Below, one piece after another: positions 47,162-57,194 of a stretch of 58,289 bases of DNA; within the stretch, counting starts at the first letter, position 1; the number at the start of each line of letters is the position of its first letter. The notes under the pieces are model-generated. The model was not told the origin of the DNA. It made no database searches and saw only the letters and a list, made by a program, of their open reading frames with translations. The DNA comes from Prochlorococcus sp. AG-402-O21 (lineage in GTDB: Bacteria > Cyanobacteriota > Cyanobacteriia > PCC-6307 > Cyanobiaceae): positions 1-58,289 of the forward strand of contig QCIZ01000010.1 in NCBI GenBank assembly GCA_003216375.1, written 5' to 3'. Both the position numbers and the translations under genes were made by a program.

Positions 47162-48616
47162 TTATTCGTGATCTGTTAACCACTTCGCGATCATTAAGGT
47201 TGCTATGCAATCATCACGATTATATTCAAAAATTGAATTTAAATTTCTAGAATACATTTTATTTATTTTACGTGATTTTTTCCATTGTCTCCACCATAAA
47301 AGAGCTCTAGCTCCATCTACATTAGTTTGATTCCATTCAAATCCAATCCATTCTGCGATTGATTTAAGACCATAATTTCTTACTGGAAGGCACCAGTGCT
47401 CTCTAATTAATAAATGTATATCAATAAATCTTTTTTTTAATGCTTCAATTTCATGAGGACTGGCTCCTTGACGTAAACCCAGCTTTAGCAAAGATATTGG
47501 TTCTGTTTCACCATAATGGATAATGGGATAGTCTCTATTAAGACTTAATTTTTTAGTTATTCTTTTCCAGAGAAAACTTTCAGTATTTTTTTCAAGATTA
47601 AGTAATGGTGAATATTTAGTTTTTTCTAAACTTATTTCGTTTTTAATATTTTTTGGTAATCGTATAAATCCATGTAAAAAGTCATGTTTAATATCTGGGT
47701 CAGATTCAATATCATAAATATATAAACCTTTGGCTTTCTTTAAATTACTTAGTGTTATTTCTGAATTAAGTTTGATTGCCTCGTTGCTCATTTGGGATTG
47801 CGATTGTAATATAATTTGTTTGGAAACATCACTATGTTGTGTGCCAAATCTTTCAAGCTTTTCCTTCAATTTATAGTGATTAATCTTTGCTAGATCCTCT
47901 ATACTATTAATACCGATTTTATTTAATAATAGCTCTCTTTTTGCCCCGATTCCGCTAACTTCACTTAGACTTCCTTCTTTAATTGAAATAGCATCACAAT
48001 CTTTTTTCCATGAACATATTGTGCATTTTTTTCTATTAGAAGTTATGGGTGGAGGAGTTTTTGATTCAATATCTTTCTCTAGATTTAATAATGAGTCGAT
48101 TAATTCTTTATTAATTTTTTCACTTAATCTTATCTTGTCGACTTTGATAGCTTCATTCTCTTTGTGTAATATTAACCCTTTTTCAACTTGACACTTTTGT
48201 AAATTGTTTATTAATAAACCTTTCATTGCAAGTATTAATCTATGTTCTCTTGTGATTTTTTTACCTTGCCTAGCTAGAATAGGTTGATAAGAATAATTAC
48301 CCCAAATACTTTCTCCTGATGTCTTCCTTAGGATAGGTAAGTTTACTTTGATAATTCTATTTTTAATAAGAGGATATTTAAGTCTGACCCCATAGGCTAT
48401 GTTCCTTCCCTTTTCACAAGCTTGAATTCCTATCCCATAACTGTTTTGTGAAAGATTATGAAAGCAGTCTATTTGATGATTTAATTGAAGTGTGCTATGA
48501 GCGGTCCACAACTTTTTTTGTTTATCACCATAAATTTCGAGCCACGCTTTTCTTCTGCATCGAATCCAACTCCTTAAAAGATGATCATTTATTGGTTTGG
48601 ATTTATTACATTTCAT
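47162..48616 (-). CDS. TM0106-type RecB-like nuclease with RNase H-fold tail
   Basis: A 484-residue protein in three parts: an N-terminal Cas4/RecB-like nuclease region (DHLLRSWIRCRRKAWLEIYGD near 12 and CTICSWKKDC near 197, which could hold an Fe-S or zinc site), a helix-hairpin-helix (SEVSGIGAKRELLLNKIGINS, read in pieces, near 217), and a C-terminal DEDD-type domain with YDIESDPD, then YNRDDCIATLMIAKWL. This is the layout of TM0106 family nucleases. It is strongly AT-rich. Its biological role is not established. Confidence 0.8.
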   Translation of the reverse strand: MKCNKSKPINDHLLRSWIRCRRKAWLEIYGDKQKKLWTAHSTLQLNHQIDCFHNLSQNSYGIGIQACEKGRNIAYGVRLKYPLIKNRIIKVNLPILRKTSGESIWGNYSYQPILARQGKKITREHRLILAMKGLLINNLQKCQVEKGLILHKENEAIKVDKIRLSEKINKELIDSLLNLEKDIESKTPPPITSNRKKCTICSWKKDCDAISIKEGSLSEVSGIGAKRELLLNKIGINSIEDLAKINHYKLKEKLERFGTQHSDVSKQIILQSQSQMSNEAIKLNSEITLSNLKKAKGLYIYDIESDPDIKHDFLHGFIRLPKNIKNEISLEKTKYSPLLNLEKNTESFLWKRITKKLSLNRDYPIIHYGETEPISLLKLGLRQGASPHEIEALKKRFIDIHLLIREHWCLPVRNYGLKSIAEWIGFEWNQTNVDGARALLWWRQWKKSRKINKMYSRNLNSIFEYNRDDCIATLMIAKWLTDHE

Positions 48617-48668
48617 ACTTAGAGATTAATCTGAATTTCTTTAAGAACAAAGTTTCGCAAACATAAAG

Positions 48669-50129
48669 ATGAAAAAGAAAAAGTTGAATCTCACTAAAGA
48701 TGAAATTTCTTTCGGAACAGATGGTTGGAGAGGGATTTTAGGCGTTGATTTCACTTTGGAAAGATTACTTAAAGTTGCAGCAGCAGCAGCTCAAGAGCTT
48801 GCTTATGTAAAGCAGAAAAAAAATAATAAAATAATCATTGGTTATGACCGACGTTTCCTCGCGGAGGAGATGGCTGAGGCGGTTGCATCTGCAGTTAGGG
48901 GAGTAGATTTAGTACCTTTGTTGTCTTCTTCTGCTCTGCCAACTCCCTCTTGTAGCTGGGGAATAGTTGAAGAAAGTGCACTTGGTGCACTTGTGATTAC
49001 AGCAAGTCATAACCCATGCGAATGGTTGGGGTTGAAAATAAAAGGTCCTTTTGGAGGCTCAGTTGATAGCTCTTTCACCGATGCCGTTCAAAAAAGATTA
49101 GCTGCTGGAGGGATATCAATTCCAATCGAAGACGCAACCGAGAGAGTTGATTTTCGAAAACAACATCTATTGGGGATTAGTCAGAAATTTGACATACCTT
49201 TGATTTCTAATGGCTTGAAAAAATTAGGTGTGAAAATATTTGTTGATCCAATGCATGGATCTGCTGCTGGATGTATGTCTGAATTATTTGGCTCTGATGG
49301 TGATGAGCTTATTTATGAATTAAGAACAAAAAGAGATCCTTGTTTTGGTGGGAACCCTCCAGAACCTATGAAGGCTTACCTATCGCAATTAATAGAAGAA
49401 GTTAAGGATTCGTTCAGAGAGGGTAAGTTGTCCATGGGCATAGTTTTTGATGGAGATGGAGATCGAATTGCGGCAATTGATGAAAAAGGTAGATATTGCA
49501 ATACACAGTTGTTAATGCCTGTTCTAATAGATCATCTAGCAAGATTCAAAAATATGCCAGGTTGTGTTGTTAAAACTGTAAGTGGTTCGGACTTGATGCG
49601 ATTGGTTGCGGAGGACTTGGGGAGAGAAGTGCTCGAGAAGCCAGTTGGGTTTAAATATATTGCTGAAGAAATGCTTTCAAGAGAAGTTCTCATTGGAGGA
49701 GAGGAGTCAGGGGGTGTTGGATTTGGACATCATTTGCCTGAACGTGATGCGTTGTTTACCGCTTTGCTTTTGATGGAGTCAATAGTTGCTGATAGTAAAT
49801 GTTTAGGTGAGAAAATAGATTCTCTTCATGCTCGTTTTGGCGAGAGTCATTTTGAACGTATTGATTTAACTCTCAAGGATATGGAAATGAGAAGGAACTT
49901 GGAAAAATTTTTGAAACAGAAAACTCCATCTTCGATAGGTCACAAATCAGTTTTAGAGGTTATTTCAACTGATGGAATTAAACTTGTGCTTGATAAAAGT
50001 CATTGGATTATGTTCCGCTTCTCTGGGACAGAGCCTCTTTTAAGAATTTATTGTGAAGCTCCATCCAGTGCAGAAGTTACTTCAACTTTGTATTATGCAA
50101 AGCAACTTGTAGATAATAGTTTTGGATAA
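48669..50129 (+). CDS. Phosphoglucomutase/phosphomannomutase family protein
   Basis: A 486-residue alpha-D-phosphohexomutase. FGTDGWRGILG near the start, the phosphoserine loop TASHNPCEW near 115, the metal-binding DGDGDRIAA near 256, the sugar loop GEESGGVGFG near 343, and the phosphate loop RFSGTEPLLRIY near 456 are all intact. Whether glucose, mannose or glucosamine phosphate is the main substrate is undecided. rdgB follows with an 8-bp overlap, so they are cotranslated. Confidence 0.93.
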   Translation: MKKKKLNLTKDEISFGTDGWRGILGVDFTLERLLKVAAAAAQELAYVKQKKNNKIIIGYDRRFLAEEMAEAVASAVRGVDLVPLLSSSALPTPSCSWGIVEESALGALVITASHNPCEWLGLKIKGPFGGSVDSSFTDAVQKRLAAGGISIPIEDATERVDFRKQHLLGISQKFDIPLISNGLKKLGVKIFVDPMHGSAAGCMSELFGSDGDELIYELRTKRDPCFGGNPPEPMKAYLSQLIEEVKDSFREGKLSMGIVFDGDGDRIAAIDEKGRYCNTQLLMPVLIDHLARFKNMPGCVVKTVSGSDLMRLVAEDLGREVLEKPVGFKYIAEEMLSREVLIGGEESGGVGFGHHLPERDALFTALLLMESIVADSKCLGEKIDSLHARFGESHFERIDLTLKDMEMRRNLEKFLKQKTPSSIGHKSVLEVISTDGIKLVLDKSHWIMFRFSGTEPLLRIYCEAPSSAEVTSTLYYAKQLVDNSFG

Positions 50130-50712
50130 TTTCCCTCTAGTAATTGCTAGTGGCAATCAAGGTAAAATCAGAGAATTTAAAAAACTTTTGGACGATTTTC
50201 CATTTGATTTATTGACTCAACCTGTTGGATTTGAGGTTGAGGAAACAGGAAATACATTTATGGAAAATGCAAGAATCAAGGCCATTGCTGTCAGTCAAGC
50301 AACAGGTAATTTGTCTCTCGCTGACGACTCTGGGTTAAGTGTTGAGTCTCTTGGAGGGGCACCAGGTATTTATTCTTCTAGGTATGCAAATTCAGATAAG
50401 GAAAGAATTGAAAAACTATTATCAGAGCTAAAACCCTTTCCAAATAGAAAAGCTAAATTTGAATGTGCATTATGTATAGCTAGTAGGGAAAAAGTGTTGA
50501 TAGAAGTATCAGGCTTTTGCGAAGGCCTAATAACTCTTTCCCCGAAAGGGGAAAATGGGTTTGGTTATGATCCGATTTTTGAAGTTTCTGGATTAGGTGA
50601 AACTTATGCGGAAATGAACCATGAAAAAAAGAAACATATTGGCCACAGAGGGAATGCATTCAAATTGCTCATGCCAGAATTGAAAAAACTATTGTTTTCA
50701 ATAAAAAAGTAG
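50122..50712 (+). CDS. rdgB: Non-canonical purine NTP pyrophosphatase (RdgB/HAM1)
   Basis: Hydrolyses dITP and XTP to keep them out of nucleic acids. The 196-residue protein shows VIASGNQGKIREFKKLL near the start, EETGNTFMENARIKA, the active-site ADDSGLSVESLGGAPGIYSSRY in pieces near 67, and ENGFGYDPIFEV near 142. The start is TTG at 50122, inside the end of the phosphohexomutase gene; the overlap favours it. Length is normal. Confidence 0.95.
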   Translation: MDNFPLVIASGNQGKIREFKKLLDDFPFDLLTQPVGFEVEETGNTFMENARIKAIAVSQATGNLSLADDSGLSVESLGGAPGIYSSRYANSDKERIEKLLSELKPFPNRKAKFECALCIASREKVLIEVSGFCEGLITLSPKGENGFGYDPIFEVSGLGETYAEMNHEKKKHIGHRGNAFKLLMPELKKLLFSIKK

Positions 50713-50741
50713 TTTTTGTCTTCTTGCAAAACTTTTAGTTT

Positions 50742-52235
50742 TTAATTTTCAACCCAACTTCCGTGTAATCCATGTGGGATTGAAATTGGAACTTCAAGAA
50801 TAGCTTTTTCAGTCAGATCTTTAGAGTCAAGGATTATTAAATCAGTTCCAGATCTAATACTATTCCAAACCAATGCAATAACCCATCCATTGTCTTCTTC
50901 AGATTTTGATTCTTGGGATGGAATAAATATAGGTTCACTTACAAAACCTTTTGGAGCAGCACTCCAACTTATCTCTTTTTTATTAGATAAATCGATTTTT
51001 TTTATAGCCTGAAGTGGCCCGTTCCCTTCTTTTCCTTCTGAAGTTGCCATCCAACTGAAGCGTGCCTTTAATCCTTCGAAATTAGGATTGACCATTGCAA
51101 ATTCACAACATTGATTGCTTATTGTTGTACAGGCAAATGTATTATCTATTGGATTGATTTCACTTCTTTTCAAAATTCCTTCTGGTAAAAGATCAAAATC
51201 AATTTCTCTAAAATTATCCTCGGGTCCAATACTAGGAAAATCATCATAAAAAATACTTTCAATATTGATTTTTTCATTATCTTCCCATGCATTTAGATGA
51301 TGAAAAACAAAACCCTTGGGAGCATCAATTGATTTTGGAGGTTGACCAGCAAATCTGCCAGAATCCCTTGGAATTAATAAAAATTTTGGAGTCCCATCGG
51401 GTTTAGAAGCTAAACATTGTGCGGCTCCTTTTTGTCCAAGTAGGAACGGGAGAGGATTAAAACTAATAGCATTTTGGAGAAATATTGCCCAGTTTGGAGT
51501 TATGGCAAAATCATGCAAAAACGCAAATCCATTAAAAGAATCTTTTCTATCACTTAAAAGAGAACCAATATTGTCTCCCTCTGTGGAAAATTCCATCAAT
51601 CTAATTGTGCTTTTAGGACCTGTAGATACCCCAAAAGTGACCATTCTCTTATCTTTGTAGTGGCCAGGGTCAAAACGTGGATGAGCACTAAATGCTTCAC
51701 CTTTTTTTAGAACTCCTTTTAAATCAGATAAACCATTGGTCTCAAGGGTATTTGGATTAAGTGAATATGGACTGGATGCTTCCCATAAAGCTAGTAGATC
51801 ATCTCCAAGTTTTATTACGTGAGTATTGGCAATATTTTTTAGCCTTACATCAAAAGCATTAGCGAATACACCGCCTTCTTTTTGAGTTCCAAACACACCT
51901 CTATATAGAAATTTCTGGGATTTTTCTTCTTCTGCCCATTCCTTGGTTCGAACAAAACGATTTGTCAGGTTTATTTTCCCATTCTCAAATTTGAAGGCAG
52001 CAATCATGCCATCTCCATCAAATGGATGATGTACCCATCTTCCTCCTCTTTCTAATCTGCCTGGTCCGTTCCTATAAAAGGTCCCAGAAATTTGTTCAGG
52101 AATAGATCCTTTTACCAGTTTGAGTTCAGCGTGATCTAATTCTTTTTCAACATTGCAATATGCGCTTGACCAATCTTCTTTGTTGAAGATTGTTTGCTGT
52201 GGTGATGTTTCTCTTTTTAAATAACTAACTGCCAC
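50742..52235 (-). CDS. Carotenoid cleavage oxygenase (RPE65 family)
   Basis: A 497-residue non-heme iron enzyme that cleaves carotenoids or apocarotenoids, a beta-propeller with four iron-binding His. Visible candidates are the His in AHPRFDPG near 183, LHDFAITPNW near 240, FHHLNAWED near 308 and the near-terminal PHGLHGSW. GTFYRNGPGRLERGG and HPFDGDGMI are also family hallmarks. Substrate and cleavage position are unknown. It forms no tight operon: the nearest same-strand gene upstream is hisB's stop side, 89 bp away. Confidence 0.92.
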   Translation of the reverse strand: MAVSYLKRETSPQQTIFNKEDWSSAYCNVEKELDHAELKLVKGSIPEQISGTFYRNGPGRLERGGRWVHHPFDGDGMIAAFKFENGKINLTNRFVRTKEWAEEEKSQKFLYRGVFGTQKEGGVFANAFDVRLKNIANTHVIKLGDDLLALWEASSPYSLNPNTLETNGLSDLKGVLKKGEAFSAHPRFDPGHYKDKRMVTFGVSTGPKSTIRLMEFSTEGDNIGSLLSDRKDSFNGFAFLHDFAITPNWAIFLQNAISFNPLPFLLGQKGAAQCLASKPDGTPKFLLIPRDSGRFAGQPPKSIDAPKGFVFHHLNAWEDNEKINIESIFYDDFPSIGPEDNFREIDFDLLPEGILKRSEINPIDNTFACTTISNQCCEFAMVNPNFEGLKARFSWMATSEGKEGNGPLQAIKKIDLSNKKEISWSAAPKGFVSEPIFIPSQESKSEEDNGWVIALVWNSIRSGTDLIILDSKDLTEKAILEVPISIPHGLHGSWVEN

Positions 52236-52324
52236 TATTTTTCAGAGATTGAAACTTGATTTTCGCTTAAACTTCTTACTTTTGCGAGCTCAAGGTCGAA
52301 ATGATTTATTAAAATATGGTGTTT

Positions 52325-52936
52325 TTATTGGCCAGCCTGTTCAAGAACTCCTTTACTACTTGGAATTTGACTTGATCTTCTAGGGTCAATTTCGGTAGCC
52401 ATTCGAAGAGCTCTTGCAAAAGATTTGAAAGTAGCCTCAATTATGTGGTGGGTATTATCCCCGGCCAGTTGTCTGATGTGGAGAGTTAACCCACCATTAC
52501 TCACAACAGCACCAAAAAATTCTTTAACCAACTCAGTATCATAAGTGCCCACTTTTTGAGAAGGAATATCCAAATTAAAACTTAAATGTGGCCGACCGGA
52601 ACAATCAACCACTACCTGAATAAGAGCTTCATCAAGCGGCGCTAAAAAATGACCAAAGCGCTTTATTCCAACTCGATCACCTAATGCTTTTGATAAAGCT
52701 TGTCCAATTGCAATCCCAACATCTTCATTGCTGTGATGATCGTCTATGTGAGTATCTCCATTTGCCCTTACTTCAATATCAAATAATCCATGACTAGATA
52801 ATTGTTGGATCATATGGTCGAGAAAACCAATCCCTGTATTTGCAGAGCATTTCCCAGAACCATCAAGATCAATTTTCACAAAAACGTTAGTCTCCTTCGT
52901 TTTCCGGCTAATCTCACCTTCTCTAGTTTTTTTCAT
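52325..52936 (-). CDS. hisB: Imidazoleglycerol-phosphate dehydratase
   Basis: Dehydrates imidazole glycerol phosphate in histidine synthesis, using Mn. From ATG at 52936 it gives 203 residues beginning [20 protein letters not shown], the usual family start. A TTG at 52966, just after the fabI stop, would add ten unmatched residues and is rejected. Metal motifs [14 protein letters not shown] and DDHHSNEDV near 70-79 and [12 protein letters not shown] near 170 are intact. It follows fabI on the same strand. Confidence 0.95.
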   Translation of the reverse strand: MKKTREGEISRKTKETNVFVKIDLDGSGKCSANTGIGFLDHMIQQLSSHGLFDIEVRANGDTHIDDHHSNEDVGIAIGQALSKALGDRVGIKRFGHFLAPLDEALIQVVVDCSGRPHLSFNLDIPSQKVGTYDTELVKEFFGAVVSNGGLTLHIRQLAGDNTHHIIEATFKSFARALRMATEIDPRRSSQIPSSKGVLEQAGQ

Positions 52937-52966
52937 ATTTGATTGGCAATTTGAGTTGGCTTGCAA

Positions 52967-53749
52967 TTACATTCCATTTATGCAATAACCTGCATCAACA
53001 TAAACAGTTTGTCCTGATATACCACTCGAAAGATCGCTAAGCAAGAAAGCAGCTGTATTACCTACCTCGATTTGAGTAACGGTTCTCCTAAGGGGAGCTT
53101 TTTCTTCGACGTTATGAATCATGTCCAGAATTCCTCCAATAGCTGAACTCGCGAGAGTTCTTATTGGTCCAGCACTAATAGCATTCACTCGAACCTGATT
53201 TTCAGGACCAAGTTCTTCCGAAAGATATCTAACCGAAGCCTCTAAAGCTGCTTTAGCAACTCCCATTACGTTGTAATTGGGAATCGCTCGTTCTGCTCCT
53301 AAATAAGTCAAGGTGACTACGCCTGCACCTTTACTGAATAGAGGTTTTGCATATTTACATAGTGGGGCGAGTGAGTAAGCACTAATTTCTAAGGCTCTTG
53401 AGAATCCCTCTGGAGAAGTTGCACTGTAATTTCCTACTAATTCTTCTTTCCCTGCAAAGGCTAGACAATGAACTAATCCATCAAGCTGGCCCCATTGATT
53501 TTTAATGGCTTCAAAAACCTCTTTAATTTGAGAAGAGTTTTGAACATTAAGTGGTAAGAACAGGCTTGGATTTAACGGAGAAGTAAGTTCTTTTACTTTT
53601 GCTTCAAATCTACCTTTTTCATCGGGCAAGTATGTAATTCCTAGTTCAGCTCCAGCTTCTTTTAACTGTTGTGCAATCCCCCAGGCAATTGATCTGTTGT
53701 TTGCTATTCCTGTAACAAGGATTTTTTTGCCACTTAGATCGAGAAGCAT
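52967..53749 (-). CDS. fabI: Enoyl-[acyl-carrier-protein] reductase
   Basis: NADH-dependent last step of each fatty-acid elongation cycle. The 260-residue SDR protein has GKKILVTGIANNRSIAWGIA with the FabI-type glycine pattern, LVHCLAFAG near 92, the catalytic YN-VMG region (NYNVMGVAKAALEASVRYL) with Tyr and Lys, and RVNAISAGPIRTLA. hisB follows at once. The gene is divergent from the redoxin gene, 119 bp away. Confidence 0.96.
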   Translation of the reverse strand: MLLDLSGKKILVTGIANNRSIAWGIAQQLKEAGAELGITYLPDEKGRFEAKVKELTSPLNPSLFLPLNVQNSSQIKEVFEAIKNQWGQLDGLVHCLAFAGKEELVGNYSATSPEGFSRALEISAYSLAPLCKYAKPLFSKGAGVVTLTYLGAERAIPNYNVMGVAKAALEASVRYLSEELGPENQVRVNAISAGPIRTLASSAIGGILDMIHNVEEKAPLRRTVTQIEVGNTAAFLLSDLSSGISGQTVYVDAGYCINGM

Positions 53750-53868
53750 CTTTCGGACTTATTTGGTTAGTATTACTAATTGTCCCTTATTTAGGGCTAA
53801 GACTCATAGTTAAATGAATATATAGTTAAAAGTTCTGTAATCCATTAACCCCCCAAAGTATAAGAATC

Positions 53869-54489
53869 ATGGTTCGAACAGCCTCAACAATGCTTCCATT
53901 AGGGACTCAATTACCTGCTTTTGAGTTGGGTGTGGTTTCAGGTGTGAACCTCGCTCCGGATGATGCTTTGAGAGGTCTTAGTCATATCAGTAATTTTGAA
54001 TTAACAAAAAGACCATTGTTTTTGATGGTCATATGCGCTCATTGTCCATTTGTAAAACATGTAGAAAGTGGAATCACAAATTTATTCAATTCTTTTGGTG
54101 ATGACGTTCAATTTTTGGCTATTTCTAGTAATAGCCTTCAAACACACCCGCAAGACGCGCCAGAATTCTTAGCCTCTCAAGCTAATCAACTGGGATGGAA
54201 GTTTCCATATTTATTTGATTCTGATCAAAAATTGGCAAAGGCGCTTAAAGCCGCATGTACGCCCGATTTTTATATTTTTTGGCCTTCTCCAGATGCAGGC
54301 TCAACATTGAGATATAGGGGACAAATGGATGGAAGTCGTCCTGGCAATGAAATACCTGTTTCTGGAGATGATATTCGTCTAGCACTCATATCATTATTAA
54401 AGGGAGAAGATATTTCAGCTAATCAAAAACCCTCTATTGGTTGCAACATCAAATGGCATCCTGGTATGGAGCCTGAGTGGTTTGGATGA
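53869..54489 (+). CDS. Redoxin family protein (peroxiredoxin-like)
   Basis: A 206-residue thioredoxin-fold protein. MVICAHCPFVKHV has two Cys (C56, C59) in the position where relatives have CNHCPFVK, and GTQLPAFELGVVSG resembles the AhpC/TSA start. RGQMDGSRPGN near 163 is typical of the PRX_like1 group. Reaction and partner are unknown; it could reduce peroxides or act as a disulfide reductase. It is transcribed toward the DegT gene, 52 bp downstream. Confidence 0.85.
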   Translation: MVRTASTMLPLGTQLPAFELGVVSGVNLAPDDALRGLSHISNFELTKRPLFLMVICAHCPFVKHVESGITNLFNSFGDDVQFLAISSNSLQTHPQDAPEFLASQANQLGWKFPYLFDSDQKLAKALKAACTPDFYIFWPSPDAGSTLRYRGQMDGSRPGNEIPVSGDDIRLALISLLKGEDISANQKPSIGCNIKWHPGMEPEWFG

Positions 54490-54541
54490 ATTAATGACTT
54501 TATTTTTGATTTTTCATTGTTGCAACTTAATTTAAATAGTT

Positions 54542-55711
54542 ATGCAAATACCTCCTTTTAGCCTTGAAGCTCAAATTTCTGAAATTGGAGAAGAGATTGA
54601 AGAAGCTTTAATAAAGGTTTTTAGAAGCGGAAAATATATTGGAGGAGAAGAGGTAACTTCCTTCGAAAAAGCTTTTGCCTTAGCTACAGAAACTTCTTAC
54701 TCTGTTAGTTGTAATAGTGGAACTGATGCATTAATTCTTGCTTTAAGATCACTAAATATTGGACAAGGTGATGAGGTGATCACCTCATCATTTAGTTTTT
54801 TTGCTACTGCAGAAGCAATTACAAGTGTTGGAGCTAGGCCTGTTTTTGTAGATATTGATCCTGAAAATTATCTTATGGATCTGGATTTAGTAGAAAAAGC
54901 AATAACTCCCAGAACTAAAGCTATTTTGCCTGTTCATTTATTTGGTCATCCACTAGATATGGATCAAATAATGGCAATTGCCGAAGGAAATAATCTAAAG
55001 GTTATAGAAGATTGCGCACAAGCAGCTGGTGCGCATTGGCGAGGTAAACCCGTAGGAAGTTTTGGCGATGTAGGTTGTTTTAGTTTCTTCCCTACTAAAA
55101 ACTTAGGTGCAGCAGGAGATGGAGGAGCCATAACTACTAATGATTTTGATCTGGCAAAAACAATTAGGGAATTAGCTATTCATGGGATGCCAAAGAGATA
55201 TTTTCACACAAATATTGGATATAATAGTAGACTTGACTCATTGCAAGCTGCAATCTTAAATGTTAAGTTATCTCGATTAAATAAATGGATTGAGCAAAGA
55301 AAAGTATTAGCAATTAATTATATAAATAAGTTATCAACTATAGAGTCAATTAAGTTACCATCTAATACTTTTATAAATAATTCTGGTCATTCTTGGAATC
55401 AATTTGCAATAAGGATAATGGACAATTCTTTTGTTGAAAATTTAAAATTTACTTCAGAGGATGTTCTTGATAGTCTAAGTAGAGATCTATTCAAATCCGA
55501 ACTTCAAGGGCATGGAGTAAATACAATAATTTATTATCCAATACCCATACATCTTCAACCTGCATATAAAACATTAGGTTATAAAGAAGGGTCTCTTCCT
55601 ATTACTGAAAAAGTATGCAGTCAGGTTATCAGCTTACCTATTTTCCCCGAGTTGAAATCTATTGAGCAATCATATGTAATTTATAAAATAAAGGAAATAT
55701 TTAAAAGATAA
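54542..55711 (+). CDS. DegT/DnrJ/EryC1/StrS family aminotransferase
   Basis: A PLP aminotransferase of 389 residues acting on sugar nucleotides for surface polysaccharides. Features are [16 protein letters not shown] near 56, [11 protein letters not shown] near 130, [13 protein letters not shown] near 156, and the PLP lysine K186 in [16 protein letters not shown]. The C-terminal third is AT-rich. The sugar product cannot be read from the sequence. No other surface-sugar genes are adjacent. It ends 1 bp before the convergent photolyase stop. Confidence 0.93.
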   Translation: MQIPPFSLEAQISEIGEEIEEALIKVFRSGKYIGGEEVTSFEKAFALATETSYSVSCNSGTDALILALRSLNIGQGDEVITSSFSFFATAEAITSVGARPVFVDIDPENYLMDLDLVEKAITPRTKAILPVHLFGHPLDMDQIMAIAEGNNLKVIEDCAQAAGAHWRGKPVGSFGDVGCFSFFPTKNLGAAGDGGAITTNDFDLAKTIRELAIHGMPKRYFHTNIGYNSRLDSLQAAILNVKLSRLNKWIEQRKVLAINYINKLSTIESIKLPSNTFINNSGHSWNQFAIRIMDNSFVENLKFTSEDVLDSLSRDLFKSELQGHGVNTIIYYPIPIHLQPAYKTLGYKEGSLPITEKVCSQVISLPIFPELKSIEQSYVIYKIKEIFKR

Positions 55712-55712
55712 G

Positions 55713-57194
55713 CTATTTAATATTTGAATATAATTCTTTGAATATTGATGTTTGATTTTTATGATTTATTATAGGTTTTGGGTAGCCATTACTCTCCGCT
55801 AAAATTATTTCACCTGAAAGTAAATTAGGCGTCGAAATGTGTGACAATTCCGGAATCCATTTCCGGATATAATTACCATCTTGGTCGAATTTAGAAGCTT
55901 GTCTAAAAGGATTAAATATTCTCATAGGTTTTGGATCCATTCCACTGCTAGCACTCCATTGCCAGCCTCCATTATTTGATGCTAAGTCACCATCAACTAA
56001 GCTTTTCATGAAGAAAAGTTCTCCCAAACGCCAATCAATTAAAAGGTCTTTTACTAGAAAAGAAGCAACAATCATTCTGCATCGATTATGCATCCATCCA
56101 GAATACTTAAGTTGTCTCATTGCAGCATCGACTATTGGGATACCGGTCAATCCATTCTCCCAAGCATCCAGCCAAGAAGGTCTATTTTGCCATTGAAAAT
56201 CTAACCATTTTTTCCTATACGGACCTTTCTCAAGCTCTGGGAAATTAATAAGGGCGTTTTGATAAAATTCTCTCCAAGCAAGTTCCTTTATCCATGTATC
56301 AATAGAATTTATTTGATATTCGTTAGTCGCCATATTTCTTGATTTTTGAGCCCCATTCCATACTGTCCTGCAACTTATTGTCCCTAAACTTAAAGCAGCA
56401 CTTAGATAAGAAGTTGATTCTAAAGATGGAACATCTCTTGCTTGATTATATGAATTTATTACTCTTGAATTTATGAAAAAGTTTAATTGCTTTATTGATT
56501 CAGACTCTCCTGGTTTGCAAGGACAAAGATTGGTATCCTTAAATCTATTTGAAGAAAGTAAATCACAAATATATTTTTTTTCTTTTGTAATGCAATAGTT
56601 TAAATCTGAGTTTTTAATCAATGATAATTCTCTCTTATTCATGCCTCGAAAACTTTCAGTTTTTCTTGAGATTTGTGTTGAATTATTATTCGCTATGTTG
56701 CTATTATTGATTAAATTAATCCATTTACGATAAAAAGGTCCATATACTTTGTAAGGTTCATCATTGTTTGTTTTGATATTAACTGGATTGACAAGTAATT
56801 GGTCTAAAAATGTATATACTTTTCTTTTCTCTTTTAAAAGTATTTCTGTAATTAGTTTATCTCTATTGATTTCATAGGGCTCAATATTTTCGTTCCAGTA
56901 AATACATTCAGCTTTAATTAAGTCCGCTAATTTAGAAATTAATTTAATAGGATCTCCATTCAATATTAATAAATGACTTCCCCTTCTCTCCCAATTCTTT
57001 TGAAGTTCTAAGAGACTTTCGCCCAAAAACCAATTTTTTGCCTCAGATGTATTTCTATTAATATCTAAAAGATTGGGATCTAAAATATAAACTCCTATAA
57101 GCTCTTTTGCATTTTGAGATGCTTGAAATAGACCTATATTGTCTTCGATTCTTAAATCTCTTCTATGCCAAAATATTGATCGAAACTTTGTCAT
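55713..57194 (-). CDS. phr: Deoxyribodipyrimidine photolyase
   Basis: Uses blue light and FADH to split UV-induced pyrimidine dimers. From ATG at 57194 it gives 493 residues starting MTKFRSIFWHRRDLRIEDNI, matching the family. The ATG at 57227 is rejected: it adds 11 unmatched residues, while 57194 gives an ATGA overlap with the nudix stop. The C-terminal FAD domain shows TWIKELAWREFYQNAL, WENGLTGIPIVDAAMRQLKYSGWMHNR in pieces, ASFLVKDLLIDWRLGE and WQWSASSGMDPKPMRIFNP. The Trp-rich C-terminus is complete. Confidence 0.94.
   Translation of the reverse strand: MTKFRSIFWHRRDLRIEDNIGLFQASQNAKELIGVYILDPNLLDINRNTSEAKNWFLGESLLELQKNWERRGSHLLILNGDPIKLISKLADLIKAECIYWNENIEPYEINRDKLITEILLKEKRKVYTFLDQLLVNPVNIKTNNDEPYKVYGPFYRKWINLINNSNIANNNSTQISRKTESFRGMNKRELSLIKNSDLNYCITKEKKYICDLLSSNRFKDTNLCPCKPGESESIKQLNFFINSRVINSYNQARDVPSLESTSYLSAALSLGTISCRTVWNGAQKSRNMATNEYQINSIDTWIKELAWREFYQNALINFPELEKGPYRKKWLDFQWQNRPSWLDAWENGLTGIPIVDAAMRQLKYSGWMHNRCRMIVASFLVKDLLIDWRLGELFFMKSLVDGDLASNNGGWQWSASSGMDPKPMRIFNPFRQASKFDQDGNYIRKWIPELSHISTPNLLSGEIILAESNGYPKPIINHKNQTSIFKELYSNIK

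Noticed and set aside
52937-52966. TTG start of hisB directly after the fabI stop
   Set aside because: Adds ten non-conserved residues; ATG at 52936 matches the family start.
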